Source: Brevundimonas sp. G8
Lineage (GTDB): Bacteria; Pseudomonadota; Alphaproteobacteria; Caulobacterales; Caulobacteraceae
Length of the DNA stretch: 64,000 nucleotides
Assembly (NCBI RefSeq): GCF_902506205.1
Contig: NZ_LR732816.1
Coordinates: 493,633-557,632, forward strand
Reading direction: 5' to 3'
Every line of letters begins with the position of its first letter. Position 1 is the first letter of the stretch. The notes below the pieces were generated by a model. It searched no databases. It was given only the letters and a program-made list of their open reading frames with translations, and had not been told where the DNA came from. The position numbers were made by a program, and so were the translations under genes. This document shows positions 18,216 through 28,200 of the stretch, one piece after another.

Positions 18216-19157
18216 ATGCCCACCTCACGCCCCCTTCCCCCGATCGTCTATCACCCGGCCTACAGCGCTCCGCTTCCGCCCGGTCACCGCTTCCCCATGC
18301 AGAAGTATGCCCGCTTGGCAGAAGTTTTGGCGGAAGAGGGTTTGATCGGACCTGAGGGGCTGCATATCCCCGAGCCCGCTAGCTTTCAGTTGCTCGCTGC
18401 TGCGCACGACCCCGACTACGTGCGTCAGGTGCTGAACGCGGCCGTCCCGCCGAGCGTCGAGCGGGTCATGGGCATGCCTGTGACCCAGGGTGTCGCCGAA
18501 CGCGCGCAGGCGGCTGTTGGCGGGACTCTGATGACGGCCCGTCTCGCGCTTCGCTACGGGCTAGCTTGCAATACCGCAGGCGGCAGCCACCATGCCGGAC
18601 TAAAGGGCGGCGCGGGGTTCTGCGTGTTCAACGACATCGGCGTGGTCGCGCGCGCGATGATCGATGCTGGCGAGATCCGGCAGGCCTTGGTCGTGGATCT
18701 GGACGTCCATCAGGGTGATGGGACCGCCTTCATCTTCGAGCATGAGACGCGGGTCTTCACCTTCTCCATGCATGGTGAGAAGAACTATCCCGTGCGACGC
18801 GGGCAAAGCGATCTCGACATCGATCTACCGGATGGAACCGGGGACGAGGCTTACTTGGCCGAGCTGCGAGCGATACTCCCTCCCCTGCTCCGACGTGTCG
18901 CGCCCGACCTCATCTTCTACATCGCTGGCGTTGATCCGCACGAGACCGACCGTCTCGGCAGGCTTGCCCTGAGCGACGACGGGCTCGCTGCGCGTGACGC
19001 CTATGTTCTGGAGACGTGCCTGCCTGCGGCCCCTGTCGTGGGCGTTATCGGCGGCGGGTATGACAACGACATCGACCGACTGGCTCGCCGTCACGCGACC
19101 CTTCACCGCGCGGCCGCTCACGCCTGGCGCAGCGGTCTGGCCGGACCGGCGGCTTGA
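18216..19157 (+). CDS. histone deacetylase family protein (arginase-deacetylase fold)
   Basis: Zinc-dependent deacetylase-like enzyme of 313 residues related to bacterial acetoin-utilisation/acetylpolyamine amidohydrolases and class IV-like HDACs. It shows the tandem catalytic histidines in GGSHHAG (125-126), the zinc ligands in DLDVHQGDG (D163/H165) and the third acidic ligand region GVDPHETDRLG. The C-terminal GGGYDND glycine loop is typical. The substrate may be an acetylated small amine or lysine, which sequence cannot settle. The next gene begins three bases after its stop, suggesting co-transcription with the 2H-phosphoesterase gene. Confidence 0.9.
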   Translation: MPTSRPLPPIVYHPAYSAPLPPGHRFPMQKYARLAEVLAEEGLIGPEGLHIPEPASFQLLAAAHDPDYVRQVLNAAVPPSVERVMGMPVTQGVAERAQAAVGGTLMTARLALRYGLACNTAGGSHHAGLKGGAGFCVFNDIGVVARAMIDAGEIRQALVVDLDVHQGDGTAFIFEHETRVFTFSMHGEKNYPVRRGQSDLDIDLPDGTGDEAYLAELRAILPPLLRRVAPDLIFYIAGVDPHETDRLGRLALSDDGLAARDAYVLETCLPAAPVVGVIGGGYDNDIDRLARRHATLHRAAAHAWRSGLAGPAA

Positions 19158-19160
19158 ACC

Positions 19161-19676
19161 ATGTCCGACGACGCGCCTCTCATTGTCACGGCTGCCTTGG
19201 ACGATGGGGCGTTCGACTGGTTTGAGGGTGTGCGCCAATCGCATTTCCCGCCTCACCGCAACAAGGTCCCCGCGCATCTGACGCTCTTTCACGCGCTTCC
19301 GGGCGAGCATGAGCGTGTTGTGGCGGAGACGCTGAAAACAGCCTGCCAGCGTCGGCATCCGATGCTGTTGGATGTGCGAGGCCCCTGGTCTCTGGGGCGC
19401 GGCGTGGCCTATCGACTGGCTTCATCTGAACTGCAGCAGCTGAGAACCGAGCTTGGGCAGACCTTCTCACCTTGGCTCACGCGGCAGGATCAGGCGCCGT
19501 TCCGACCCCACATCACGATCCAGAACAAGGTGGAGCCGCAAGAGGCTCGCCTGTTGCTCGAGCAGCTTCAATTGGAGTTCGAGCCTTTCCACATCGTCGT
19601 AGAAGGCCTGCTTCTCTGGCGCTATCTCGGAGGGCCTTGGGAGCTGATCGACCGATTTCCGTTCGATGAGCCCTGA
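19161..19676 (+). CDS. 2'-5' RNA ligase / 2H phosphoesterase family protein
   Basis: The 171-residue protein carries the two H-x-T/S-x motifs that define 2H phosphoesterases: HLTL at about 39-42 and HITI near 117-120. Such enzymes act on 2',3'-cyclic phosphates or 2'-5' linked RNA, and the natural substrate is usually unknown. It begins four bases after the deacetylase stop and ends 18 bp before the next small membrane protein, so the three genes may form an operon. Length and motif spacing match the LigT-like branch. Confidence 0.85.
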   Translation: MSDDAPLIVTAALDDGAFDWFEGVRQSHFPPHRNKVPAHLTLFHALPGEHERVVAETLKTACQRRHPMLLDVRGPWSLGRGVAYRLASSELQQLRTELGQTFSPWLTRQDQAPFRPHITIQNKVEPQEARLLLEQLQLEFEPFHIVVEGLLLWRYLGGPWELIDRFPFDEP

Positions 19677-19694
19677 ACTTTTGGGTTCACGATC

Positions 19695-20165
19695 ATGATT
19701 TCCGACCCGATAATCATAGGCATCTTGGTCGCCTCATGGGCTTTCGCCCTTGGGGTTCTTGTTGTTGTGGTCCGTTGGCTCATGCGGACCAGGAGCCGAA
19801 ACGCGGTCGCGTCCGCGAGCCTCCATCGTGAAGAAGACGGGAGCATGCACGTCCCGGTGCTGGCCACGTTCACCGGCGTCGTAGGGTTGCCGAGCCTGCT
19901 CGCGATCGCCTCGAACAACCTGAATCCAAGTCTCGTCATTCGACCAGGAGCGTTGACCTATCGGGTGACGATGGCCCGTAGCGTCAGTCTCAAGGACGTC
20001 GCAACCGTAAGCGTTCAAACCACACTCGGCACGACGACCCTGGTCTTCACCTTCGTTGGCGGGGCCTTCACCTTGTCAGCCAAGGTCGCCAGTCCCGCGG
20101 TCGCAGAGACTGTGCTGACCGCCTATCCTGAACTGGCGGCGAAGCGCGTTTATCGGGCCTCATGA
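19695..20165 (+). CDS. hypothetical membrane-anchored protein
   Basis: A 156-residue protein: one N-terminal membrane helix (about 5-28) followed by a basic RTRSRN stop-transfer segment, a second short hydrophobic stretch (about 54-70), and a soluble beta-rich C-terminal part (LVIRPGALTYRVTM, TLGTTTLVFTFVGGAFTL). No family was recognised. It follows the 2H-phosphoesterase gene by 18 bp on the same strand. The topology suggests a small envelope or cytoplasmically facing membrane protein; nothing more can be supported. Confidence 0.62.
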   Translation: MISDPIIIGILVASWAFALGVLVVVVRWLMRTRSRNAVASASLHREEDGSMHVPVLATFTGVVGLPSLLAIASNNLNPSLVIRPGALTYRVTMARSVSLKDVATVSVQTTLGTTTLVFTFVGGAFTLSAKVASPAVAETVLTAYPELAAKRVYRAS

Positions 20166-20325
20166 CAAATCCCGGCTTCACCGATCGACATTGTACCTCT
20201 GAAACGGCGAGGCCGAGCAGGACGCTAAAGCCCTCTTCCAATCCATTTCAAACAATGCTCGCTGGTGTGCGCGCGAACGGTCCGCAGGGGGACCGACAGT
20301 CCATCACCGCCCGAAGGAGAAAAGG

Positions 20326-21147
20326 ATGAGGACGCTCAATCGATGGAGCATCGGCGGGTTGGCCCTGACGCTGGCATTGTGTGCGCCAACGTTGGCCAGT
20401 GCGCAGGATCAGGAGTGCGGAGACGTCGCTGCGTTCGTCCGTCAAGCCTATCCGGGCTCTGTGGCGGAAGGCGAGCGCGGCGTACGAACGGGCAATCGCA
20501 CCCTCACCCTTCCATCCCCGTCATCAATCAATCCTCACGCCATGGTCTGCCGGCGCTGGCGGGGTCAGCCAGGGCTGGTGCTGGTGGCCGTTCCGCTTAT
20601 CGCCGAGGTGCGCGTGGACGGAACATCGGGCGATCTGGAGGTGCTCGTTGTCGACGAAGCCACAGGAACGCCCCGCCAACGGCTCCGCCTTCCCCACGCC
20701 ATGGACGACGACGCCATTCGGCTCTCTGCCGTTTCGTTTGACACCGCCCCTTACCGGCTCGGCCTGGATCGACTGGCTTTCGGCGTCAAACGTGACTGGG
20801 CGGGGAGTTCGCGACCCAATCCCTTTTCGGAGACGACACTGTCCCTCTATGAGGTGCGCAACGGTGCGATCTCGCCCGTCCTGAACAATCTGGTTGTCTA
20901 CCGCAGTGTCGGGGAATGGGATTTGTCCTGCGCCGGAAACACCGTCGCGACAGAGCGAATTCTACGAATGGTTCCCGGCCAGCACGGGCAAGACATTTCG
21001 ATACTGGAACGCACGACCCGCAGCACCTCCAAAGAGGCGAAGAACGGGGAATGCGAAACAACGGATCGGCCCGAGCCGCCTCGTACGATCCGCCTACCCT
21101 TCGACGGTGAACGATACGACGTTCCCCGCTTGCTCAGGCGAGACTGA
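20326..21147 (+). CDS. secreted hypothetical protein
   Basis: The 273-residue product begins with a clear signal peptide: basic MRTLNR, a hydrophobic core to about residue 24 and the cleavage-like ASAQ/D at 24-27, giving a periplasmic or secreted mature protein. It has three cysteines in the mature part (CGD, VCRRW, LSCAG), which could form disulfides, and a NNLVVYRSVGEWD motif in the second half. ATG at 20326 follows GGAGAAAAGG. No family was recognised. The 160-bp gap before it holds nothing I can name. Confidence 0.68.
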   Translation: MRTLNRWSIGGLALTLALCAPTLASAQDQECGDVAAFVRQAYPGSVAEGERGVRTGNRTLTLPSPSSINPHAMVCRRWRGQPGLVLVAVPLIAEVRVDGTSGDLEVLVVDEATGTPRQRLRLPHAMDDDAIRLSAVSFDTAPYRLGLDRLAFGVKRDWAGSSRPNPFSETTLSLYEVRNGAISPVLNNLVVYRSVGEWDLSCAGNTVATERILRMVPGQHGQDISILERTTRSTSKEAKNGECETTDRPEPPRTIRLPFDGERYDVPRLLRRD

Positions 21148-21233
21148 CGGGGATGTTGCGGAGCGACGTTGATCGACCTCAGACCGTTCCTGCCCGACCT
21201 GCTCAGTGCATTCTCCAGATCTACCTTGAGACG

Positions 21234-22001
21234 TCAGCAGCTCGGTAGATCGAGAAGATTGACTGGGTCGTAGCTCTCGCCGACTTTGGCGTAGACGACC
21301 GTCGCATCCACGTCGCCGGTGTAGCGCACACGCATCGACTTACCCTTCTGGCCGGGTATCAAGACCCCTTCCATGCTCTTGGTCTCCCCCTCTTCGCGCG
21401 CCCCGCCGTCGCTGTAGGAGGTCGGGATCTGATCGATCCGCACCACGGGCTCGTCTGGGGTGAGCTCGATCACGTGCGCCCAGGTGCAACTATATCCCTG
21501 CCAGGTGCCGCCGGCCTCGGCGACCAGAGTCGGTGACGGAGTCAGGTCGGTTCGGATCTTCCACTGGGGTGGGTTGCCGAAGGTGCCTGAGACAAGAAAT
21601 CCAGGCCAGCTGCCCATGCGCGTGAAGCTGTCTCCGGTGCGCTGCAAATAGTGGATGGAGAGCGAACCTGAGTTGACGTGGCCCTCTCCGCCCTGCCCGT
21701 CAGAGATGAGCGCGTATCGGCCGGCCTCCCGCGCAATGAGCTTGCCGGACCGATAGGTCCGCGTGTCGGTCTGATTACCTGTGCCTTCGTTACGTTCAAT
21801 CGGGGGTGGCCCGCCCCAAGCGGTTCTGAATGCAAGCGCAGTCAGCTGATCGGTGGTGAGCGGATCTGCGGTCGGCGTGACGACCGCTGTGGCTACGCCA
21901 GCTTTAGCGGAAGCGGGGTCCGCCGGCGCTTCATGCTTGGGCGATCGGTCGCAGCTGACCAGAAGAAGGCAACCGAGCGCGATGACGGGGGTGAGTTTCA
22001 C
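21234..22001 (-). CDS. putative lipoprotein, unknown function
   Basis: A short hydrophobic leader ends in the lipobox-like LLVSC at about residues 14-18 (GTG start at 22001), which predicts lipid modification and anchoring at the envelope. GTG is chosen over an ATG nine codons earlier because AGGAG lies six bases before it and the leader then has normal length. The 255-residue protein has an Ala/Pro/Lys-rich linker after the cysteine and a soluble domain with two further cysteines. No family was recognised. The gene converges on the secreted hypothetical at 20326-21147. Confidence 0.66.
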   Translation of the reverse strand: MKLTPVIALGCLLLVSCDRSPKHEAPADPASAKAGVATAVVTPTADPLTTDQLTALAFRTAWGGPPPIERNEGTGNQTDTRTYRSGKLIAREAGRYALISDGQGGEGHVNSGSLSIHYLQRTGDSFTRMGSWPGFLVSGTFGNPPQWKIRTDLTPSPTLVAEAGGTWQGYSCTWAHVIELTPDEPVVRIDQIPTSYSDGGAREEGETKSMEGVLIPGQKGKSMRVRYTGDVDATVVYAKVGESYDPVNLLDLPSC

Positions 22002-22243
22002 GCGGATCTCCTGGCGCAACAGACGCATCCCGATCTGGACATTGGAAACAACGTCATCGGCGAGCTCAGTGATCCATTCTCATAGTGGCGCTTAGACGCA
22101 AAGCGTCCTGCCCCCCCGACTCCGGAGCGCCCGTGGCGCGCCAAAACCAGACATTTGTCGGCCTGCAGACATCAGACATTCCATTTCCGCATCTGTGGCC
22201 TGAGGTCCTTGCGGGCCGCCGCATTGCGACGACCCGCTTCATG
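22002..22243. other. intergenic, degenerate repeat-like sequence
   Basis: This 242-bp gap holds no gene I can support. The stretch at about 22085-22190 contains short segments (AGACATTTG, AGACATTCC) also found in the other repeat-rich gaps at 28.9 and 30.2 kb. It is probably a decayed member of the same intergenic repeat family. Confidence 0.3.
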
Positions 22244-25200
22244 TCACCATCCGTACTTGAGCCCGATCTGACCGCCGTGGCTGGAGCTGGCGTCGCCCAG
22301 CATGCCGCGATAGCCGAGGTTCAGCATCAGACGGTCGCTCAGCGACCATTCCGCGCCGAGATTGAGGTTCAGGGCGTCGCGTGACCAGCCGTCCAGCGGG
22401 ACCAGATATGTCGGGCTGGCGGCCCAGTCGGCGTAACGAACGCCTTGCGTCTCGATATCCTCCAGTTCGAGCGACCACTCCAGACGCGCGGTGGGCCGCA
22501 AGGCGCCGAAGCGACGGCTTTCGATGATCCACCGCCACGAAGCGCCCAGATTGACCGACAGACCGCTCTGATCCAGCGCATCCCAGGTCAGGGCCGACAC
22601 GCCGCCGTTGGTCTCGGTGAAGCCGTCCAGAGCGATGTCGCGGCCTTCCACACGGACATAGAGGTCCGCTGCAAGGCCCTGACGACGCAGGGTCCGGCCC
22701 ACGGAGGCCGAAGCGAAGCGAACGTCGCCCGACCGCTCGCCGTCGGCATAGCCGTCGGCTTCATCCAGCAGACCCACGACCCAGCGTCGGCTGTCGAAGT
22801 CGAGCTGCGACATCCCGACGACGCCGTCGACAAACCAGCCGTCGGTCGGTCTCCAACTGGCGTAGAGGGCGCCGGTCGTGGCCTTGCCTCTGGACGTCGA
22901 ACCGTTGTCGCCGATCAGCGTCTTGTCCTCGCCGTAGCCGAGGCCGCCGCCCACGATCAGGTGGTCGTTCAGGCGAACGTCGAGGCCCGCCGTCACCCCT
23001 TGGGTGGTGAACCGGCTATCGCGCAGACCTTGGGCGTCCTGACGGCCCCAGTCGACGGAGCCCGAGGTCCAGACCCCGACCGATCGGCCGCCCTCGGGAG
23101 CGCCCTGTCCGGCCGGCGCCGCATTCAGAAGGCCGGTTTGGGTTGAGGCCTGTTCGACCGGACGGCCGCGCCCGGACCATATGTCCAGGCCCAGCATGTC
23201 GCGGTCGCGGTCGTCGCCCAACGCGCCTGGATCCAGGCGCGGATCCTCACCCAACTGGCGCCTCAGGGCGACGCGGGGATCACGGTCGTCCTGATTGCCG
23301 ACGCCGCCGAAGTTCAGGCTCATGCCGTTGCGTGATCCGTTCGACCCATCGCGCAGACCTTCCAGACGACGCTGGAAGTTGTCGACCTGCGTATCGGAGA
23401 AGCGGCGCGCGGCCGTGATCTGACCCGAGGCGACGCCCCGCACGTCGGGATCCAGCGAGGGATCCGGGCGCGCCGCGACCGTCACGGTCAGGGTTCCGGT
23501 CGTGGTTCCGCTGGCGTTGGTCAGGGTGAAGCTGATCGTCGCCTGGCCCGAGAACGTCCCTTGCGGCGTGAAGGTCAGGTCGTAGGTCCCTCCCGTCCCG
23601 GCGATCGCCGCCGAACCCGCCGTCGTGGGCGAGATCGAGGTGACCGCAGCGCCGGTGAAGGGACCGCCGGCCGCATTGCTGATGCGAACCGTGACCGGAC
23701 GGCCCTGGATCGTATCGGCGACCAGCGTCTGCGAAGCCGGAACCTGACCGACCGTCAGGTCGAGCCGGCCCGCCGCCGAAGAGCCGAACGGCAGGTCGAT
23801 GACATAGTCCAGAGAGGTCGATCCGCCGTTGGCGGCGCCGGGGGTGAAGACGATGGTCAAGCCTTGAACCGCCGCCGTGCCGAAGGCTGGCTGACGGGTG
23901 ATCCGCAGCGCCTGGAACGGGCCGCCGACCAGGGTCGCAGTGGGCGACACCGTCAGTGTTCCGCTCGAAGCCACGCTGCCTGACAAATCGGGCGCCTTGC
24001 CCGCCACCTGGAAGGTGAAGGTGGCCGGCGCGGAATCACCGCCCGGTCCGAAGGCGACCACGGTGACCGTGTCCGTGCCAATGAAGTTGGCCGCAGGCGT
24101 ATAGACCAGTTGGAAAGTCTCGGTCGCCTGAGGTCCGGCTCCGTTCGACCTGACGGATTGGGACGTCACCGTGGCGCCGGACGAGGTGATCACGCCGGAT
24201 CCGAAACGTGCATCCACGGTGACGCGATAGCCATCCGTCACGCCCTGCGTCCGGGCGCCTAGATCGACCGAAACTGGGGAGGGCACACCGCCACTTGCAG
24301 GCGGAACCACAACCGCAGGCGGAGGAGTGACCGTAGGCGGGGCCGGCGACGCCACCGTCAGCGATACGGTGGACGCCGACGAGGTTCCGCCCGGACCGGT
24401 GGCCGTAAAGCTGAAGCTGTCCGCGCCGAAATAGTCTGCTGCAGGCTGATAGGTCGCCACGGCGCCGGAGACGCTGATCGTTCCATGAGCCGGCGCGGTC
24501 GTCACGGCGACGCTGTCGTAAACACCGCTGATGGACCCCGACAGATCGATCGCCAAGCCGGGGCTGGCATAAGGAACCGACACGCCAGAAACGTTAGTCG
24601 TCACCGGCACGGGCGGCGTGCCCGCGGTGATGCTGACCGTGGCCGGCGACGAGGTGCCGCCGGCGTTGCTTGCCGTGTAGGTGAAGCTGTCGGCCCCGAA
24701 ATAGTCGGCGGCCGGCGTGTAGAGGAAGCCCAGTCCGCTGACGGTGACTGCGCCATGAGCCGGAGCGGTCGCCACGGCGACGCTGTCGGACGTCCCGCCC
24801 GTCAACGTCGCCGTGATCGGGTTGTTGGTCGAGCCATAGTTCACCGTCGTCGAGACATTCCCCGCAACCGGCGGATTGGGCGCGGCGATGACCAGGGCAT
24901 AGGCCTGGGTTCCCGCAAACGGACCCGAGCCGGCTGAGGAGTCGGTCGCCGTGACCGTGAAGTTGTAGCTTCCGCTCGCCGTCGGCGTGCCGGACAGCAC
25001 ACCGGCCGACGAAAGGGTCAGCCCAGAGGGCAAGGCGCCCGTCGTGACAACAAAAGCGTAAGGCGCTGTCCCGCCAGAGGCCGAAAGCCCTTGGCTGTAG
25101 ATCGCCTCGACCTGACCCGCAGGCAGGGTCGTCGGCGTGATCGCGATCGTCGCCGCCCCGACCGTCAATGCATAGGCGCGGCTAGCCGTAAACGGCGCGC

Positions 25201-28200
25201 CGGCGCCGGTCGAACTGTCGGTCGTCGTGATCGTGAAGTTGAAGGTTCCGCCCGCCGTCGGCGTGCCCGACAGCGTACCATCCGACGCCAGGCTGACGCC
25301 GGCCGGCAAGGCTCCAGCGGTCACCGCATAGCTGTAGGGCGACGTGCCTCCGCTCGCAGAGATCGTCGCGCTATAGGTTGCACCGGCGGTCGCGTTCGGC
25401 AGCGTCGCCGACGACAGGACGAGCGTCGGAGCGCTGACCGTCAGAGTGTAGGACTGGGCGCCCGAATATGGACCGGAGCCGCCGCTGCTGTCTGTCGCGG
25501 AGATGGTGAAGTTGAACGTGCCGCCGGCGCTGGATGCGCCGGACAGGGTTCCGTCCGACGCCAGGGTCAGACCGGCAGGCAGGGCGCCTGCAGTCATGGC
25601 GTAGCTGTAGGGGCCGACGCCGCCGGACGCGGTCAGGGCCTGACTGTAAGCCGTTGCAACGGTGGCGTTGGGCAGGATCGTCGGCGTGATCGCGATCGTC
25701 GCCGTCCCGACCGTCAAAGTATAGGCGCGGCTGGCCGTGAACGGCGCGCCGGCGCCGGTCGAACTGTCGGTGGTCGTGATCGTGAAGTTGAAGGTTCCGC
25801 CTGCGATCGGCGTGCCCGACAGCGTACCGTCCGCCGCCAGGCTGACGCCAGCCGGCAAGGCTCCGGCCGTGACGATGTAGCTGTAGGGCGCCGTGCCTCC
25901 GCTCGCCGACAGGGTCTGGCTGTAGGCGACGGCCACCGTCGCCGCCGGCAGGGCGGCAGTGTCGACCGTGACGGTCGGCGCGCCGATGACCAGCGTATAG
26001 GCGCGGGCGCCGGCATAGGGCGCCGCCGCACCCGTCGTCGCGTCCGTCGCCGTGACGGTGAAGTTGAAGCTTCCCGACGCCGTAGGCGTACCGGAAAGAG
26101 CGCCGCCGGACGACAGGGATAGGCCCGCAGGCAGTACGCCGGCGCTGATGGTATAGGCATAGGGCGCCGTGCCGCCGCTGGCGCTCAGGGTCTGGCTGTA
26201 GGCGACGCCGGCCACACCGGCCGAAAGGCTGGCGGGCGCGATGACGATCGTCGGCGCCGCGATCACCACGGAATAGGCCTGGCTAACCGAGACGGGTCCC
26301 GCACCGGTCGAACTGTCCGTCGCGGCGGCTGTGAAGTTAAAGGTCCCTTGGGCCGTCGGCGTGCCGTCGATCGCGCCCGTCGAGGCGTTGAGGGTCAGGC
26401 CGGTCGGCAGGGCGCCGGCCGTGACGGCGTAGCTGTAGGGCGCTACGCCACCCGCCGCAGTGAGCGCCTGGCTATAGACCACCCCGGATTGGCCGCCGGG
26501 CAGGTTGGACGGCGCGAGCGTCAGTGCAGCCGCATTGACGGTCAGGGCATAGGCGCGTGACCCGCTGTAGGGGCCGGCTCCTGTCGCGCTATCGGTGGCG
26601 GTGATCGTGAAGTTAAAGGTTCCGCCTGCTGTCGGCGTCCCGGAAACCACACCGCTCGCACCGAGCGTCACCCCGGCCGGCAGGGCGCCGGCCGTGACGG
26701 CATAGCTGTAGGGCGCGACGCCCCCGCCGGCCGTCACCGTCTGGCTGTACGCCGCGCCGGTCGTCGCCGCTGGCAGGGTCGCGGGCGTGAGGGTCACGGT
26801 CGGCGCCGCGATGCTCAACGTATAGGCGCGCGACCCGCTGTAGGGGCCGGAGCCTGTCGAACTGTCGGTGGCTGTGACCGTGAAGGTGAAGCTGCCGCCC
26901 GAGGAGGGCGTGCCCGACAGGGCGCCGTTGGACGCGAGGGTCATCCCTGCCGGCAAGGCCCCGGCGGTCACGGCGTAGCTGTAGGGCGCTGCGCCTCCAT
27001 TAGCTGCTATGGTCTGGCTGTAGGCCGAACCCACGCCGCCCGCCGGCAACGTCGTCGGCGAGAGGGTGATCGTCGCAGCGGCGACCGTCAGCGTATAGGC
27101 GCGGCTGCCGGAGAAGGGCCCGCCGCCTCCCTGCGAACTGTCGGTAGCTGTCAGGGTGAAGGTGAAGCTTCCTCCTGCCGTCGGCGTACCCGAAAGCACG
27201 CCGCCGCCGGCGCTTAGGATCATTCCCGTCGGCAAGGCCCCGGCGGTCACCGCGTAGCTGTAGGGCGCCGTGCCGCCGCCGGCCGTCACGGTCTGGCTAT
27301 AGGCGACGCCGACGGAGGCGTTCGGTAGCGTGGCCGGCGACACGGTGATGGTCGGCGCCGCCACATAGGTAAACTGATCCGCCGCCGAGGTCGCGCTGGT
27401 CCCGCCCCCCGTCGTGACGCGGACATCGACCGTGCCGGTTCCCGCCGGCGCCGTCGCCGTGACCTGGGTCGCGCTGTTGACCGTGAAACCCGTCGCCGAC
27501 GTCGCACCGAAGGTGACAGCCGTCGCACCGGTGAAGTTCGTTCCGGTGAGGATGACCGTCGTTCCGCCCCCAGCCGGGCCGGATGTCGGGCTGATCGCCG
27601 TCACGGTCGGCGCCGGAAGGTAGGTGTATTGATTGGCTGCGGCGACCGCGCTGGTCCCGCCGGCTGCCGTGACGCGGATATTGACCGTACCCGTGTTGGC
27701 CGGCGCCGTCGCCGTGATCTGGGTCGCGCTGTTGACCGTGAAACCCGTCGCCGACGTCGCACCGAAGGTGACAGCCGTCGCGCCGGTGAAGTTCGTTCCG
27801 GTGAGGATGACCGTCGTTCCGCCCCCAGCCGGGCCGGATGTCGGGCTGATTGCCGTCACGGTCGGCGCCGGAAGGTAGGTGTATTGATTGGCTGCGGCGA
27901 CCGCGCTGGTCCCGCCGGCTGCCGTGACGCGGATATTGACCGTACCCGTGTTGGCCGGCGCCGTCGCCGTGATCTGGGTCGCGCTGTTGACCGTGAAGCC
28001 CGTCGCCGACGTCGCACCGAAGCTAACCGCCGTCGTACCGGTGAAGTTCGTTCCGGTGAGGATGACCGTCGTGCCGCCAGAGGTCGGCCCCGTCGTAGGC
28101 GAGATCGAGGTTACCGTTGGCGCAGCCATAACGGGCAGCGACACTGACAATGTAAACGCCGCATTGGTCGGCATTGGGTTGGCATCGCCACCGATGCAGT

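Noticed and set aside
24900..28110. Possible CRISPR array
   Set aside because: The repeats are 255-280 bp domain-encoding units in one reading frame, not short repeats with unique spacers, and no cas genes are present.
23561..28147. Many plus-strand frames opposite the giant surface-protein gene
   Set aside because: They mirror its repeats in antisense, and have Arg-rich repetitive translations without start signals.
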